Assembly (NCBI RefSeq): GCF_020733705.1 | Contig: NZ_JAJFZM010000003.1 | Coordinates: forward strand, 124,001 to 188,000 | Direction of reading: 5' to 3' | DNA: 64,000 nucleotides | From: Nocardia australiensis | GTDB taxonomy: Bacteria; Actinomycetota; Actinomycetes; Mycobacteriales; Mycobacteriaceae | Shown: positions 7,534 to 16,362 of the stretch, one piece after another | Numbering within the stretch: the first letter of the stretch is position 1 | Layout: every line of letters begins with the position of its first letter | The notes under the pieces: generated by a model | The model's input: only the letters and a program-made list of their open reading frames with translations | Database searches by the model: none | Told to the model about the DNA's origin: nothing | Made by a program: the position numbers and the translations under genes

Positions 7534-8667
7534 TCATCGCGGGGTCAGATCGGTGCCGACCAATGTGGCGCTGACCCGCAGTAATTCGTCGTTCTCCGCG
7601 GCCAGGCCGATAGTCGTGCGCAGATAGCCGGGGATACCGACATCGCGGATCAATACCCCCTGATCCAGGTAACGCTGCCAGGTTCGGCCCGCGTCGAGGA
7701 AACGGCCGAACAGCAGGAAATTGGCGTCACTGGGGATCACTTCGAATCCCAGGTCACGCAGTGCCGCCGCGACGCGGTCGCGCTGGGTGGCCAATTCGTT
7801 GACGCTGGCGAGGGTTTCGTCGGCGTGCCGCAGCGCGGCACGGGCGGCCGCCTGGGTGACGACCGACAGGTGATACGGCAAGCGCACCAACAGCATTGCG
7901 TCGATCACCGCCGGCGCCGCGACCAGGTAGCCGAGCCGTCCGCCCGCGAAGGCGAAGGCCTTGCTCATGGTCCGCGTCACCACGAGTTTGGTGGAGAACT
8001 CCTCGATCAGCCCGATCGCGCTCGGCGCCGAGGAGAATTCGCCGTACGCCTCGTCGACCACCACGATGCCCGGCGCCGCCCGCAGAATGCGCGCCAGATC
8101 CTCGCCCGGAATGCTGTGGCCGGTGGGGTTGTTGGGGCTGGTCACGAACACCACATCGGGGCGGCGCTGGGCGATGGCGGTCAGTGCGTAGTCGACATCC
8201 AGGGAGAAGTCCGCATTACGTTTGGCCTCGACCCATTCGGTGTCGATGCCCTCGGAAATGATGGGGTGCATCGAATACGAGGGCACGAAACCCAGTGCGC
8301 TGCGCCCGGGTCCGCCGAACGCCTGCAACAACTGCTGCAGGATCTCATTGGAGCCATTGGCTGCCCACACATTGGCGGTGTCGACCATGACACCGGTCTG
8401 AACTCGCAGATAGGCGGCCAGATCCGACCGTAGCGCCACCGCGTCCCGGTCCGGATAGCGGTGCAGATCGGCGGCGGCGGCACGAATGGATTCGGCTACA
8501 TCGTCGATCAACGCCCGGGTCGGCGGGTGCGGGTTCTCGTTGGTGTTGAGCTGCACCGGAACCGTCAATTGCGGTGCGCCATAAGGCTTCCTGCCGCGTA
8601 GGTTATCGCGCAGCGGGAGATCGTCCAGGCTCACGCCGCAGCCGGGGACAGTGATCTCCGGTGTCAT
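7534..8667 (-). CDS. hisC: Histidinol-phosphate aminotransferase
   Basis: HisC is a fold-type I PLP aminotransferase. NTNENPHPP near residue 35 is the family N-terminal signature, FVTSPNNPTGH contacts the cofactor, VVDEAYGEF holds the PLP-binding Asp and Tyr, and TRTMSKAFAFAGGRLGY carries the Schiff-base Lys. The ATG at 8667 gives 377 residues and overlaps the hisD stop by four bases (ATGA). A longer frame upstream of this ATG is only the shifted middle part of hisD running into hisC. Confidence 0.96.
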   Translation of the reverse strand: MTPEITVPGCGVSLDDLPLRDNLRGRKPYGAPQLTVPVQLNTNENPHPPTRALIDDVAESIRAAAADLHRYPDRDAVALRSDLAAYLRVQTGVMVDTANVWAANGSNEILQQLLQAFGGPGRSALGFVPSYSMHPIISEGIDTEWVEAKRNADFSLDVDYALTAIAQRRPDVVFVTSPNNPTGHSIPGEDLARILRAAPGIVVVDEAYGEFSSAPSAIGLIEEFSTKLVVTRTMSKAFAFAGGRLGYLVAAPAVIDAMLLVRLPYHLSVVTQAAARAALRHADETLASVNELATQRDRVAAALRDLGFEVIPSDANFLLFGRFLDAGRTWQRYLDQGVLIRDVGIPGYLRTTIGLAAENDELLRVSATLVGTDLTPR

Positions 8668-9998
8668 GACAGCGCCTCGAATCGCGCCTGCACAGCCTGA
8701 CCATGTGCGGGAAGATCCTCGGCGTTGGCGAGTGCGACCACGTGCCCGGCAACATCTTTCAGCGCCGCCTCGGTGTACTCGACAACATGGATGCCACGCA
8801 GGAAGGTCTGCACGCTCAAACCCGAGGAGTGCCGGGCACATCCGGCCGTCGGCAACACGTGGTTGGAACCAGCGCAGTAGTCGCCGAGACTGACCGGCGC
8901 GTACGCGCCGACGAAAATCGCTCCGGCACTGCGGACGCGGGCCGCGACGGCGGCGGCGTCCGCGGTCTGGATCTCCAAGTGCTCGGCCGCATAGGCATTG
9001 ACGACGCGCAGGCCCGCAGCGATGTCGTCGACGAGAACCGTGCCGGACTGCTTGCCCCGCAATGCCTCTGCCACCCGGTCCGCGTGCTTGACCACCGTCA
9101 TCTGGGTGGTGAGCGCCGCGTCGACGGCATCGGCGAACTCGGCGCTGTCGGTCACCAGCACGCTGGCCGCGAGCACATCGTGCTCGGCCTGACTGATCAG
9201 ATCGGCGGCGACGTGCACGGGATCGGCGGTCGCGTCGGCGAGGATCGCGATCTCGGTCGGCCCCGCCTCCGCGTCGATTCCGACCAGGCCACGGCACAGC
9301 CGCTTGGCGGCGGTCACATAGATATTGCCGGGGCCGGTGATCAAATCGACCGGCTCCAGTTGGGCGCCATCGGTATCGACGCCACCATAGGACAGCAGCG
9401 CGACAGCCTGCGCCGCCGACCGCCCACACTTCTTCGACACCGAGCAGCTTCGCCGCCGCCAGAATCGTCGGATGTGGCAGGCCGCCGAACTGGGCCTGCG
9501 GCGGCGACGCGACGACGAGCGATTCGACACCGGCGGCCTGCGCGGGCACCACATTCATCACCACGCTCGACGGGTAGACCGCATTACCGCCGGGGACATA
9601 GAGCCCGACCCGCTCGACCGGCACCCAACGCTCGGTCACAGTGCCGCCCGGCACAACCTCGGTGGTGGTGTCGGTGCGCCGCTGATCCGCGTGCACCTTG
9701 CGGGTGCGTTCGATGGCGACCTCGAGTGCGGTCCGCACCGCCGGGTCGAGCTGTTCGAGCGCGGAATCGAGCTCGGCGGCGGGCACCCGCACACTCGACG
9801 GGGTCACGCGATCGAACTTCTCGCTGAACTCCAGCGCCGCCGCTACCCCGCGATCACGAATCGCCTCCACCACCGGCCGCACGTGATGCAGCACCGAGTC
9901 CACGTCGACTCCCCCCGCGGCAGCGCGGTGCGCAGCTCGGCAGCGGAAGGAGTGCGGCCGCGCAGATCAACGCGGGCGAGCTCGATGCGGGATGTCAT
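8664..9998 (-). pseudogene. hisD: Histidinol dehydrogenase, disrupted by two frameshifts
   Basis: Histidinol dehydrogenase makes the last two oxidations of histidine synthesis. The N-terminus (MTSRIELARVDLRG, ATG at 9998) is in one frame up to ALPRG, near 9915. Next comes a run of six G on the coding strand where the conserved ALPRGG would need seven, and the next 170 codons are in another frame. At about 9408-9414 the conserved VGGAQAVA is broken by a net loss of two bases, which restores the original frame to the stop at 8664. All expected domains are present, including VTERWVPVERVGLYVPGGN, NAYAAEHLEIQTADA and GSNHVLPT. Both breaks fall in G or GC repeats, so sequencing error is as likely as true inactivation. 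Confidence 0.85.
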
Positions 9999-10187
9999 GG
10001 GGTCAGCGGTCCTGTCTGTGGCGATACGTGAACGGATACCAGCTTATCGGGCCGCGACCACCGGATTTCCGGCGCGGGTCAGGCGCGGCGATCCGGCACG
10101 GCCACGGCGGCGAAACGCATTGCGGTGGCGCGGTCCGGCCGCCGAGAAAACATCGCACACCAGCGCGAACCTTGAATACGATGGCCG

Positions 10188-10568
10188 CATGTCCATTCCG
10201 CGCGTTCAGCGGCCCGAAATCCCCGACCGCATGACGTGGGAGGAACTGCAGCGACTTCCCGAGGAGATCGCCGAACAGATCGAGCTATGGGATGGTCGTG
10301 TGGTGTGGGGGCGGCGGGGCCCAGCCGAACATCAAAAGTGCCGGCACGCTTGCGGAGGATCGAGACACCGTCTCCCTCGAGGCCGGCGGGCACGACGGTG
10401 CGGCCGACCACTGCCAACGCGATTGCTTCGGCCGGGCCGTGGACTTCCTGCCCCCGCGCCGGTGAGGGTTACCGCGTGCGCGACCTCGTCGAAACCCTCC
10501 GGCGTCAGACGGCGAACACACTACTCGCGACATTGACGGCAACCTCGCCCCGGACGAATACGCACTGA
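10188..10568 (+). pseudogene. Decayed Uma2-family (DUF820) endonuclease-like gene
   Basis: The frame opens with ATG at 10188 and reads MSIPRVQRPEIPDR then MTWEELQRLPEEIAEQIELW and GRVVWGRRGPAEHQ, which resembles the N-terminus of actinobacterial Uma2-family proteins. After about 48 residues the similarity stops: the catalytic PD-(D/E)XK core is missing and the following sequence is scrambled between frames. A stretch around 10465-10500 (GEGYRVRDLVETLR, another frame) may be its C-terminal remnant. At about 125 codons it is much shorter than the usual 180-200. It fills the gap between hisD and the second kinase. Confidence 0.5.
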
Positions 10569-10607
10569 CCAGGGTGCCGGTCGCACAGGAAAATTCGAGC
10601 TACACCG

Positions 10608-12194
10608 TTATTTGGTGTCGCTGTCGATGAGCAACTTGCCGCCGCTACCACTGACAACCCGCAACATCAGCTGCTTGGTTTGACCGTCGACGGTCAAACT
10701 GCCGAGGCGCATATCGATGGACCCGTCCGAATTGTTCTTACCGGAGGGCGCATCGATGCTGGAGAACGTGTCGATGGTGCGCGCACCCCAGTACTGCCGG
10801 AACGCCTGTTCGCTGCCGTACACCTTCTGCGCCGCGGGCGTGAGCAACGACCAGGAATCCGACGGGCTGCTGTAGAAGTCGACGACCAACTGGCCGGCCG
10901 GTCCCCATTCGACGGTGCTCGTACTGGCCGTCTGGCCCAGCGCGCCCGGTGCCTGTGAGGTGCTCGCGGACGCGGACGTGCTCGCTGACGGCGGGCTGGC
11001 CTGCACTGCTGGAGTGCTTCCTCCGGAGGTGTTCAGTGCGCCGATCGCCAATGCCACCACGGCGACCACCGCACCCACCGATGCACCGATCAGCACGGCC
11101 TTGCGCTTGCCACGGGGATTGCTAGGTGCCGGTCTCGGCTGGGTTGTCGTTCGCGGGTGTGTCGCGGTCGACGGATGTGCGGCGGTGTCGGTTCGCACGT
11201 TGTTTCGCGGCGGTGGCGCCGGACGCGACTGCCGCTCGGTCGGTGTGTGCTGCGGTGCCGAATTCGCCGATGGGCGCAGTGCGCGCGTCGCCGATTCCGG
11301 CGCGTCGGCCTGCCGCCTGCCGAAAGCCTCACTGGCAGGGACGAAACCAGCGGGCACCGGTGCGGCACCGGATTCCGCGAGCGCGCCGAGATACTCGTGC
11401 GCGGCGCGCATCGTCGGCCGGTCCTCGGGTTCCGGGCTCAGCAACCGCAGTAGAAAATCGGTGGCCGGACCGGCGTGCCGTGGTTCGCTGACCTGCCCGT
11501 TGGCCGCCGCGTAAAGCACGGCAAGCGGATTGGCGCTCGAACCGTAGGGCGGCTCGGCCTCCAGCGCGTGGAAAAGTGTTGCACCCAAGGCGAATACATC
11601 CGAGGCGGGAGTCGGATCCGCGCCACGTGCGCACTCCGGCGCGAGGTAGGCGGCGGTACCGCAAATCAGGCCGGTCTCGGTGAGGGTGACGTCTCCGGTG
11701 GCGCGGGAGATCCCGAAGTCGGTGATCTTCACGGTGCCGTGGTCGTCGAGCAGGATATTGCCCGGCTTGACATCGCGATGCACGATGCCCGCCTGGTGCG
11801 CGGCGATCAACGCCGAGGCGACCTGCTCACCGATCCGCGCCACCTGCGGTAACGGCAACATGCCCTGCGAGGAGATCACCGCCGCCAGGCTGCGGGATTC
11901 CATATACTCCATGACCAGGCACGGGTCGCCGTTGTGCTCAGTGATGTCGAACACAACGATGGCGTTCGGGTGCTGGAAGCGGGCCGCGTTCCGCGCTTCG
12001 CGGATCGCCCGCTGACGCATGATGTCGCGGTCCACCTCGGGCAAACTGGGCTGGATGTGAATCTGCTTGACCGCGACCGAGCGCTGGAGACGTTCGTCCA
12101 TGGCACGCCAGACGACACCTGTGCCGCCGCTACCAATCCGCTCGACCAAGCGGTAGTGTTCCGCGATCAACTGACCGGTATCGATGGCGCCTAC
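10608..12194 (-). CDS. Receptor-type serine/threonine protein kinase
   Basis: This Hanks kinase has about 528 residues from the GTG at 12194; an in-frame ATG at 12236 is also possible. The glycine loop is GSGGTGVVWRA, the catalytic loop HRDVKPGNIL, the metal motif ITDFGISRA. A Pro/Thr-rich linker leads to one transmembrane helix (VLIGASVGAVVAVVALAIGA). Outside lies a Ser/Thr-rich stalk and a domain of about 100 residues (VEWGPAGQLVVDFYSSPSDSW onward) that resembles small NTF2-like folds. The next gene downstream of its start encodes a penicillin-binding lipoprotein, also with an NTF2-like N-terminal domain, which suggests a link to peptidoglycan synthesis. The ligand is unknown. Confidence 0.92.
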   Translation of the reverse strand, partial: VGAIDTGQLIAEHYRLVERIGSGGTGVVWRAMDERLQRSVAVKQIHIQPSLPEVDRDIMRQRAIREARNAARFQHPNAIVVFDITEHNGDPCLVMEYMESRSLAAVISSQGMLPLPQVARIGEQVASALIAAHQAGIVHRDVKPGNILLDDHGTVKITDFGISRATGDVTLTETGLICGTAAYLAPECARGADPTPASDVFALGATLFHALEAEPPYGSSANPLAVLYAAANGQVSEPRHAGPATDFLLRLLSPEPEDRPTMRAAHEYLGALAESGAAPVPAGFVPASEAFGRRQADAPESATRALRPSANSAPQHTPTERQSRPAPPPRNNVRTDTAAHPSTATHPRTTTQPRPAPSNPRGKRKAVLIGASVGAVVAVVALAIGALNTSGGSTPAVQASPPSASTSASASTSQAPGALGQTASTSTVEWGPAGQLVVDFYSSPSDSWSLLTPAAQKVYGSEQAFRQYWGARTIDTFSSIDAPSGKNNSDGSIDMRLGSLTVDGQTKQLMLRVVSGSGGKLLIDSDTK

Positions 12195-12321
12195 TCCGAA
12201 CCTTCTCGAAATTGTGACATACCGCGTATTGACCACTCACGCGTTCGGCACGAGTGTAGCGGGCCGGAAACCCGGGCATGCGACAGCAGCCACATATCCG
12301 CCACCCACACACCGGCGATGA

Positions 12322-14073
12322 CTACCGCCGCGTGCGCAGCATACGGCCCGCAGCCTCCACCGCTGGACCGGAACTGCCCGCATCGCTGACGAATACCGCT
12401 AATGCCAGATCCCCGGCGATGCCGACGAACCAGCCGTGTGCGTGGGTGTCGTCGATGTATTCGGCGGTGCCGGTCTTACCGAGCAGGCCAGGAATATCGC
12501 GCAATGATGTCGCGGTGCCGCCGGTAATCGTCTCGCGCATCATGGATTTCACCTGGTCAGCAGTGGTGGGCGGCAACGCGTCCTGCGCCGCGTCGGCGAC
12601 CCCGGGCTGTCCCTTCACGATCGCCGGTGATGGCACCGACCCATGCGCGAGCGACGCGGCGACCAGCGCCATCCCGAATGGCGAGGCCGTGACCTGGCCC
12701 TGTCCGATGCCAGACTCGACACGCTGGGCGGGAGTGCCCGCGGGCGGCACCTTGCCGGTGACGGTGGTCAGGCCGGGTGTGACGTAATCGACGCCGAGAC
12801 CGAGTTGGGTTGCCGCCTTCGTCAGCGCGTCCACCGGCAACTTCACGGCTAAGCCGGCCATCGTGGTGTTGCAGGAGCGCGCGAAGGCGGTGTGCAGCGG
12901 AACCTGGCCGAGATCGAAGTTGTCATCGTTGGGGATGCGGCGTCCCTCGATATCCGCGACTCCTGGGCAGGGCAACACGGTGTCGGGAGCGACCTCGCCC
13001 GCTTGCAGTGCGGCGGAGACGGTGACGGTCTTGAAGGTCGAACCGGGCGGGTACAGGCCGGTGAGCGCGATCGACCCCTGCGCGTCGGCGGCGTTGTTCT
13101 GTGCGACCGCGAGCACGTCACCGGTGGAGGGTCGCAACGCGACGATGGCGGCGGGCTGGGCGATCGGGGCCAGCGCGTCCTCGGCGGCATGCTGGAGGTC
13201 GATGTCGAGAGTCGTGGCGATATCGGAGGTCGGGCGCGGATCTTGACCGGCGGAACGTTTCGAGTCGTCCTGCCCTTGAACCTGCACCGCCCAACCCGCC
13301 GACTCGTCGACGGAGCGCTGCCACATATCCGACAAACCAGACAGGGCCGGGGACGCGAGCGTCTTGTCAGTAGTCAGTAGCCGGGTCTGTGGCGCGAGGC
13401 TGACTCCGCGGGTCGCCTCCAGCGCGCCCTGGACCGGCGCGATGTCGGCGTCGCGCAGCGTGATCGCCGTGATCGACTTACCCTGCGCCGCGGCGAGATC
13501 CGATTGCAGCGACTCCGTGGTGAGGCCGGGCGCCAGCGGTCCGATCAGACCGGCGACCGCGGCGGTGTCGGCGCCAGGGGCCACATTCACCAACGTCACC
13601 ACCTGCTGGGTCATGAGCTCGCCGCCTGCGGCGTCGAGAATGCGGGCAGGCCGGGGATACACCGGCGCATAGGTCAGCGGACCGGTTTCCAGACCTGGTG
13701 CGACCACGGCCGGATCCCAGGTGACTTTCCAGCTGTCGCCGGTTTCGTTCGCGGATCCGGTGGTGGCGTAGGTCCACTCGTTCTTGCCGTCCGAGCCGAG
13801 TTTCCAGGTGGCCGCGAGGGTGAAGGAGTTCTTGTCGGCGGAGCGGACGTCGAACGTCACCTCTTTGCCGAGACCGTCATAGAGCCCCTGTAGTGCCTGC
13901 GACGCCTTGGCCGGATCGTCGGTCAGTGCCGCCGCTGCGGCGATATCGTCGCGATTGAGTGCGTCTGCGAATTGTCCTGCGACGGTGTCGGGCTGGTCAG
14001 GGCCGGAACTGCAACCGGTCAGCGCCAGCGTCGGCGCCGCGAACAGGACTAGAAGCTTCCGGTGAGTGCGCAC
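12322..14073 (-). CDS. Penicillin-binding transpeptidase lipoprotein
   Basis: This 583-residue class B penicillin-binding protein cross-links peptidoglycan outside the membrane. The start is the GTG at 14073, followed by a signal peptide with lipobox LALTGC, so it is lipid-anchored. Residues 25-140 match the MecA N-terminal NTF2-like domain. The transpeptidase motifs are STFK (catalytic Ser), SCNT (SxN) and KTGTAE (KTG). The layout matches M. tuberculosis Rv2864c. It ends 128 bases before the receptor kinase on the same strand and may be controlled together with it. The MecA-type N-domain is a known family feature and does not by itself show beta-lactam resistance. Confidence 0.93.
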   Translation of the reverse strand: MRTHRKLLVLFAAPTLALTGCSSGPDQPDTVAGQFADALNRDDIAAAAALTDDPAKASQALQGLYDGLGKEVTFDVRSADKNSFTLAATWKLGSDGKNEWTYATTGSANETGDSWKVTWDPAVVAPGLETGPLTYAPVYPRPARILDAAGGELMTQQVVTLVNVAPGADTAAVAGLIGPLAPGLTTESLQSDLAAAQGKSITAITLRDADIAPVQGALEATRGVSLAPQTRLLTTDKTLASPALSGLSDMWQRSVDESAGWAVQVQGQDDSKRSAGQDPRPTSDIATTLDIDLQHAAEDALAPIAQPAAIVALRPSTGDVLAVAQNNAADAQGSIALTGLYPPGSTFKTVTVSAALQAGEVAPDTVLPCPGVADIEGRRIPNDDNFDLGQVPLHTAFARSCNTTMAGLAVKLPVDALTKAATQLGLGVDYVTPGLTTVTGKVPPAGTPAQRVESGIGQGQVTASPFGMALVAASLAHGSVPSPAIVKGQPGVADAAQDALPPTTADQVKSMMRETITGGTATSLRDIPGLLGKTGTAEYIDDTHAHGWFVGIAGDLALAVFVSDAGSSGPAVEAAGRMLRTRR

Positions 14074-14110
14074 CCCGCCGACTGTATCGGTCGAGGAACT
14101 CGCGGCTCGC

Positions 14111-14974
14111 TCAGCCCATTCGCCATGGCGCGGCGGCGAGTACGGCGGCATCGGCGAGCTCGAGGTCGATATCGAACACTTCGGTCAAAATCTTCGGCAG
14201 CTGCGCGGGTTCCAACTCGCGGACCTCGCTGGAACCGTCGGGATGTTCGGTGATAAGGGTGGTGCCGTCGAGAATGTGGTGGACGCCGGGGTGGAAGCGT
14301 TGCACGAACGGCCGTGCCGTGAAAGGCGAACGCGGCGAGGTGGAGACGAAATGGTTACCGACGGCGTAGTCGATGCGGTACTGCGGGTTCGTGCTGAAGG
14401 TGTAGCGGTCGATCCAGCCCTCGCGGCCGAATTGATGCAGCACCCACAGGTCGGTGTCCAGTTCGCCGCTGGTGCGTTCCAATCGGAATCGCCAGTCGCC
14501 GAGGCTGAATTCACCGCTCGCGGCCAGCTCATAGGGCTCCAGTGGGCCGGAGCCGAAGCCGACATCGCACAGCCACACCCGCTCGTCGTCGCTGGTCGTC
14601 ACGCGCAGCAGCGCATGGGTGGCGGGCCGGATGCCGCTCTCGGCGCCCATGCTCACCCGGCCGCTGATACCGGTGACCCCGAAACCGAGTCGTTCCAGCG
14701 CCGCCGCGAACAGGCCGACATTCTCATAGCAGTAGCCGCCGCGACGCCGCCGGACCATCTTGTCCTGCAACGACTTCACATCCAGCGGGATCACGCGGCC
14801 GAGAATGACCTCCAGATTCTCGAAGGGGATCGCGGTGGTGTGCGCGTACACCAGCGCACGCAGCGTCGCCAGCGTCGGCGCGCGGTCACCGTCGTAGGAG
14901 ATCCGCGCCAGATACGCGTCCAGGTCGAGCTCGGCGCCGTCCCAATGGTAGGCAGGGTCGTGCGGTTTCGTCAT
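14111..14974 (-). CDS. nat: Arylamine N-acetyltransferase
   Basis: NAT transfers acetyl or related acyl groups from CoA to arylamines and hydrazines. The catalytic triad is visible: Cys in RRGGYCYENV, His in ATHALLRV, Asp in WLCDVGFG. The N-terminal HTTAIPFENL motif is typical. The ATG at 14974 gives 287 residues, close to the family norm; an upstream ATG would add a non-conserved Pro/Arg-rich stretch. In mycobacteria nat lies with steroid-degradation genes, whereas here it stands alone beside the penicillin-binding protein gene with 37 bases between them. Confidence 0.95.
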   Translation of the reverse strand: MTKPHDPAYHWDGAELDLDAYLARISYDGDRAPTLATLRALVYAHTTAIPFENLEVILGRVIPLDVKSLQDKMVRRRRGGYCYENVGLFAAALERLGFGVTGISGRVSMGAESGIRPATHALLRVTTSDDERVWLCDVGFGSGPLEPYELAASGEFSLGDWRFRLERTSGELDTDLWVLHQFGREGWIDRYTFSTNPQYRIDYAVGNHFVSTSPRSPFTARPFVQRFHPGVHHILDGTTLITEHPDGSSEVRELEPAQLPKILTEVFDIDLELADAAVLAAAPWRMG

Positions 14975-15165
14975 CGCGCCTCCTCGTGTCGGTCTACCCG
15001 GGGCAACCACAGGTGGGCCGGAAGTGTTCCGGCGCTTTGCCGAAACCACCGGGCGTCGGTCCGCGTGTCCGGGCGGTACGGGGATTCGGCTGGCCGGTTG
15101 CTACTGGTTGATCGTTCGCACACGTTGCGACCGGATTACCCATCGGATGCCCGCGTTGGGTGAAT

Positions 15166-16170
15166 TCATGCGGCGCACTTGGCATTCGGCGGTGCGGCGG
15201 GCGCGGTGACCACGCCGTGTGCGACATCCACCACGTAGTCGCGATCGGGGCCGTCGACAGGTTCGGCATCGGTGAGCAGCCGCTCGACGACGCAACCGCC
15301 CTCGAAGTACGCGGGGCCGACACTGTGATCGCCGGGCACGATGGCGCCATTGAGATCACGACCGGTGACGATGGTGTACATCGAGGTGGGCTTGCCCGCG
15401 GCGAGCAGCCCGGCACGCATTTCGACACTGGCCGCGTAGGGCACCACGCCATCGGAGGTGCCGTGTATCAGGAAGGCACGCTTCATTCCCATGCGCGCCG
15501 CGAGCAGCACCGGTGAACGTTCGGCGTAGGCCTGCGGGCAACTGACCGGTGGACATCCGCCCGCATCGTGTTCGATCTGTGCGGGCAGCTTCGGGTCGAC
15601 CCCCGCCGATGCCGCCCACATCGTGAAATCGTCTGCGGGACCGTAATTATCGACCCAGAAATCGAACAGTCCGCGCGGACCGTGCGCCACCGCGAGCCCA
15701 CTCATCGTGCCGCCCTGACTCCACCCCCACAGCACGGTTCGCGAAATCGACCGATGCTCGTCCTTGTACAACTGGGTAGCGGCGACGATATCCTGCCAGC
15801 CCGCCCACAGGTTCCATTCACCGGTCTTCCAGCTGCTTGTCGCGCTGCGCAGGTCCATCGACACGATCGGTGTCGCGGTCCGCTGGGCGATGGCGGTCAG
15901 ATAACCCGCGTAGTCCGCGGACGAGCCGTCGTGGCCGTGTACGGCGGTAACCATATCCCCCGCCACCAGATCACCGGGTGCGCACCGGTACGGCTCGTAC
16001 ACCCGGCCGGTCGCGTCCTCGCCGACCACGCTCAGCGTCACCGGCCGCACCGCGACCCGCACCGGGCAGTCCGGCTCCGCCGAAACATACGGTGGTGCAA
16101 CGGTTGTCACCGCGAACACACTCAACAGCACACCGCACAGCGCCAGCAGCCCGACTTTGCGTGTCATCAT
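15166..16170 (-). CDS. Secreted alpha/beta hydrolase
   Basis: The protein has about 334 residues with a signal peptide (two adjacent ATG codons, then RKVGLLALCGVLLSVFAVTT and a cleavage site near VSA-EPD). The mature part is an alpha/beta hydrolase: nucleophile elbow GWSQGG, Asp in HGTSDGVVP and His in PGDHSVG. Several Cys pairs (DCPV, RCAPG, GGCPPVSCP, GGCVVE) suggest disulphides, as expected for an exported enzyme. It could be a lipase, esterase or peptidase; the sequence does not settle the substrate. A longer frame upstream of the ATG reads through non-coding sequence and is rejected. Confidence 0.85.
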   Translation of the reverse strand: MMTRKVGLLALCGVLLSVFAVTTVAPPYVSAEPDCPVRVAVRPVTLSVVGEDATGRVYEPYRCAPGDLVAGDMVTAVHGHDGSSADYAGYLTAIAQRTATPIVSMDLRSATSSWKTGEWNLWAGWQDIVAATQLYKDEHRSISRTVLWGWSQGGTMSGLAVAHGPRGLFDFWVDNYGPADDFTMWAASAGVDPKLPAQIEHDAGGCPPVSCPQAYAERSPVLLAARMGMKRAFLIHGTSDGVVPYAASVEMRAGLLAAGKPTSMYTIVTGRDLNGAIVPGDHSVGPAYFEGGCVVERLLTDAEPVDGPDRDYVVDVAHGVVTAPAAPPNAKCAA

Positions 16171-16350
16171 CGAATGATCCCACGCGCTTTTGCGGTGTGT
16201 GCCACGGGAGCGACGAATAGCGGCGCCTTCCAACAGCGACGCTCGACCGACTATCGCCGAGCGGGGCACTGGTTGCGCGACAGCGAGGACAACACACTCG
16301 GCATCTGCCGGCCGGTTGCTGATGTTCGACTCATGGCGTCGAACCGCGGC

Positions 16351-16356
16351 TAGGAT
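16351..16356 (+). promoter_or_regulatory. -10 box (TAGGAT) for a leaderless start
   Basis: TAGGAT ends six bases before the ATG at 16363. No ribosome binding site is present, so transcription and translation probably start together. Confidence 0.45.
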
Positions 16357-16362
16357 TCGCTT

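Noticed and set aside
7534..9903. A single 789-codon frame covering hisC and part of hisD.
   Set aside because: It is an artefact: the shifted middle of hisD runs by chance into the hisC frame. The two enzymes are separate genes with an ATGA overlap.
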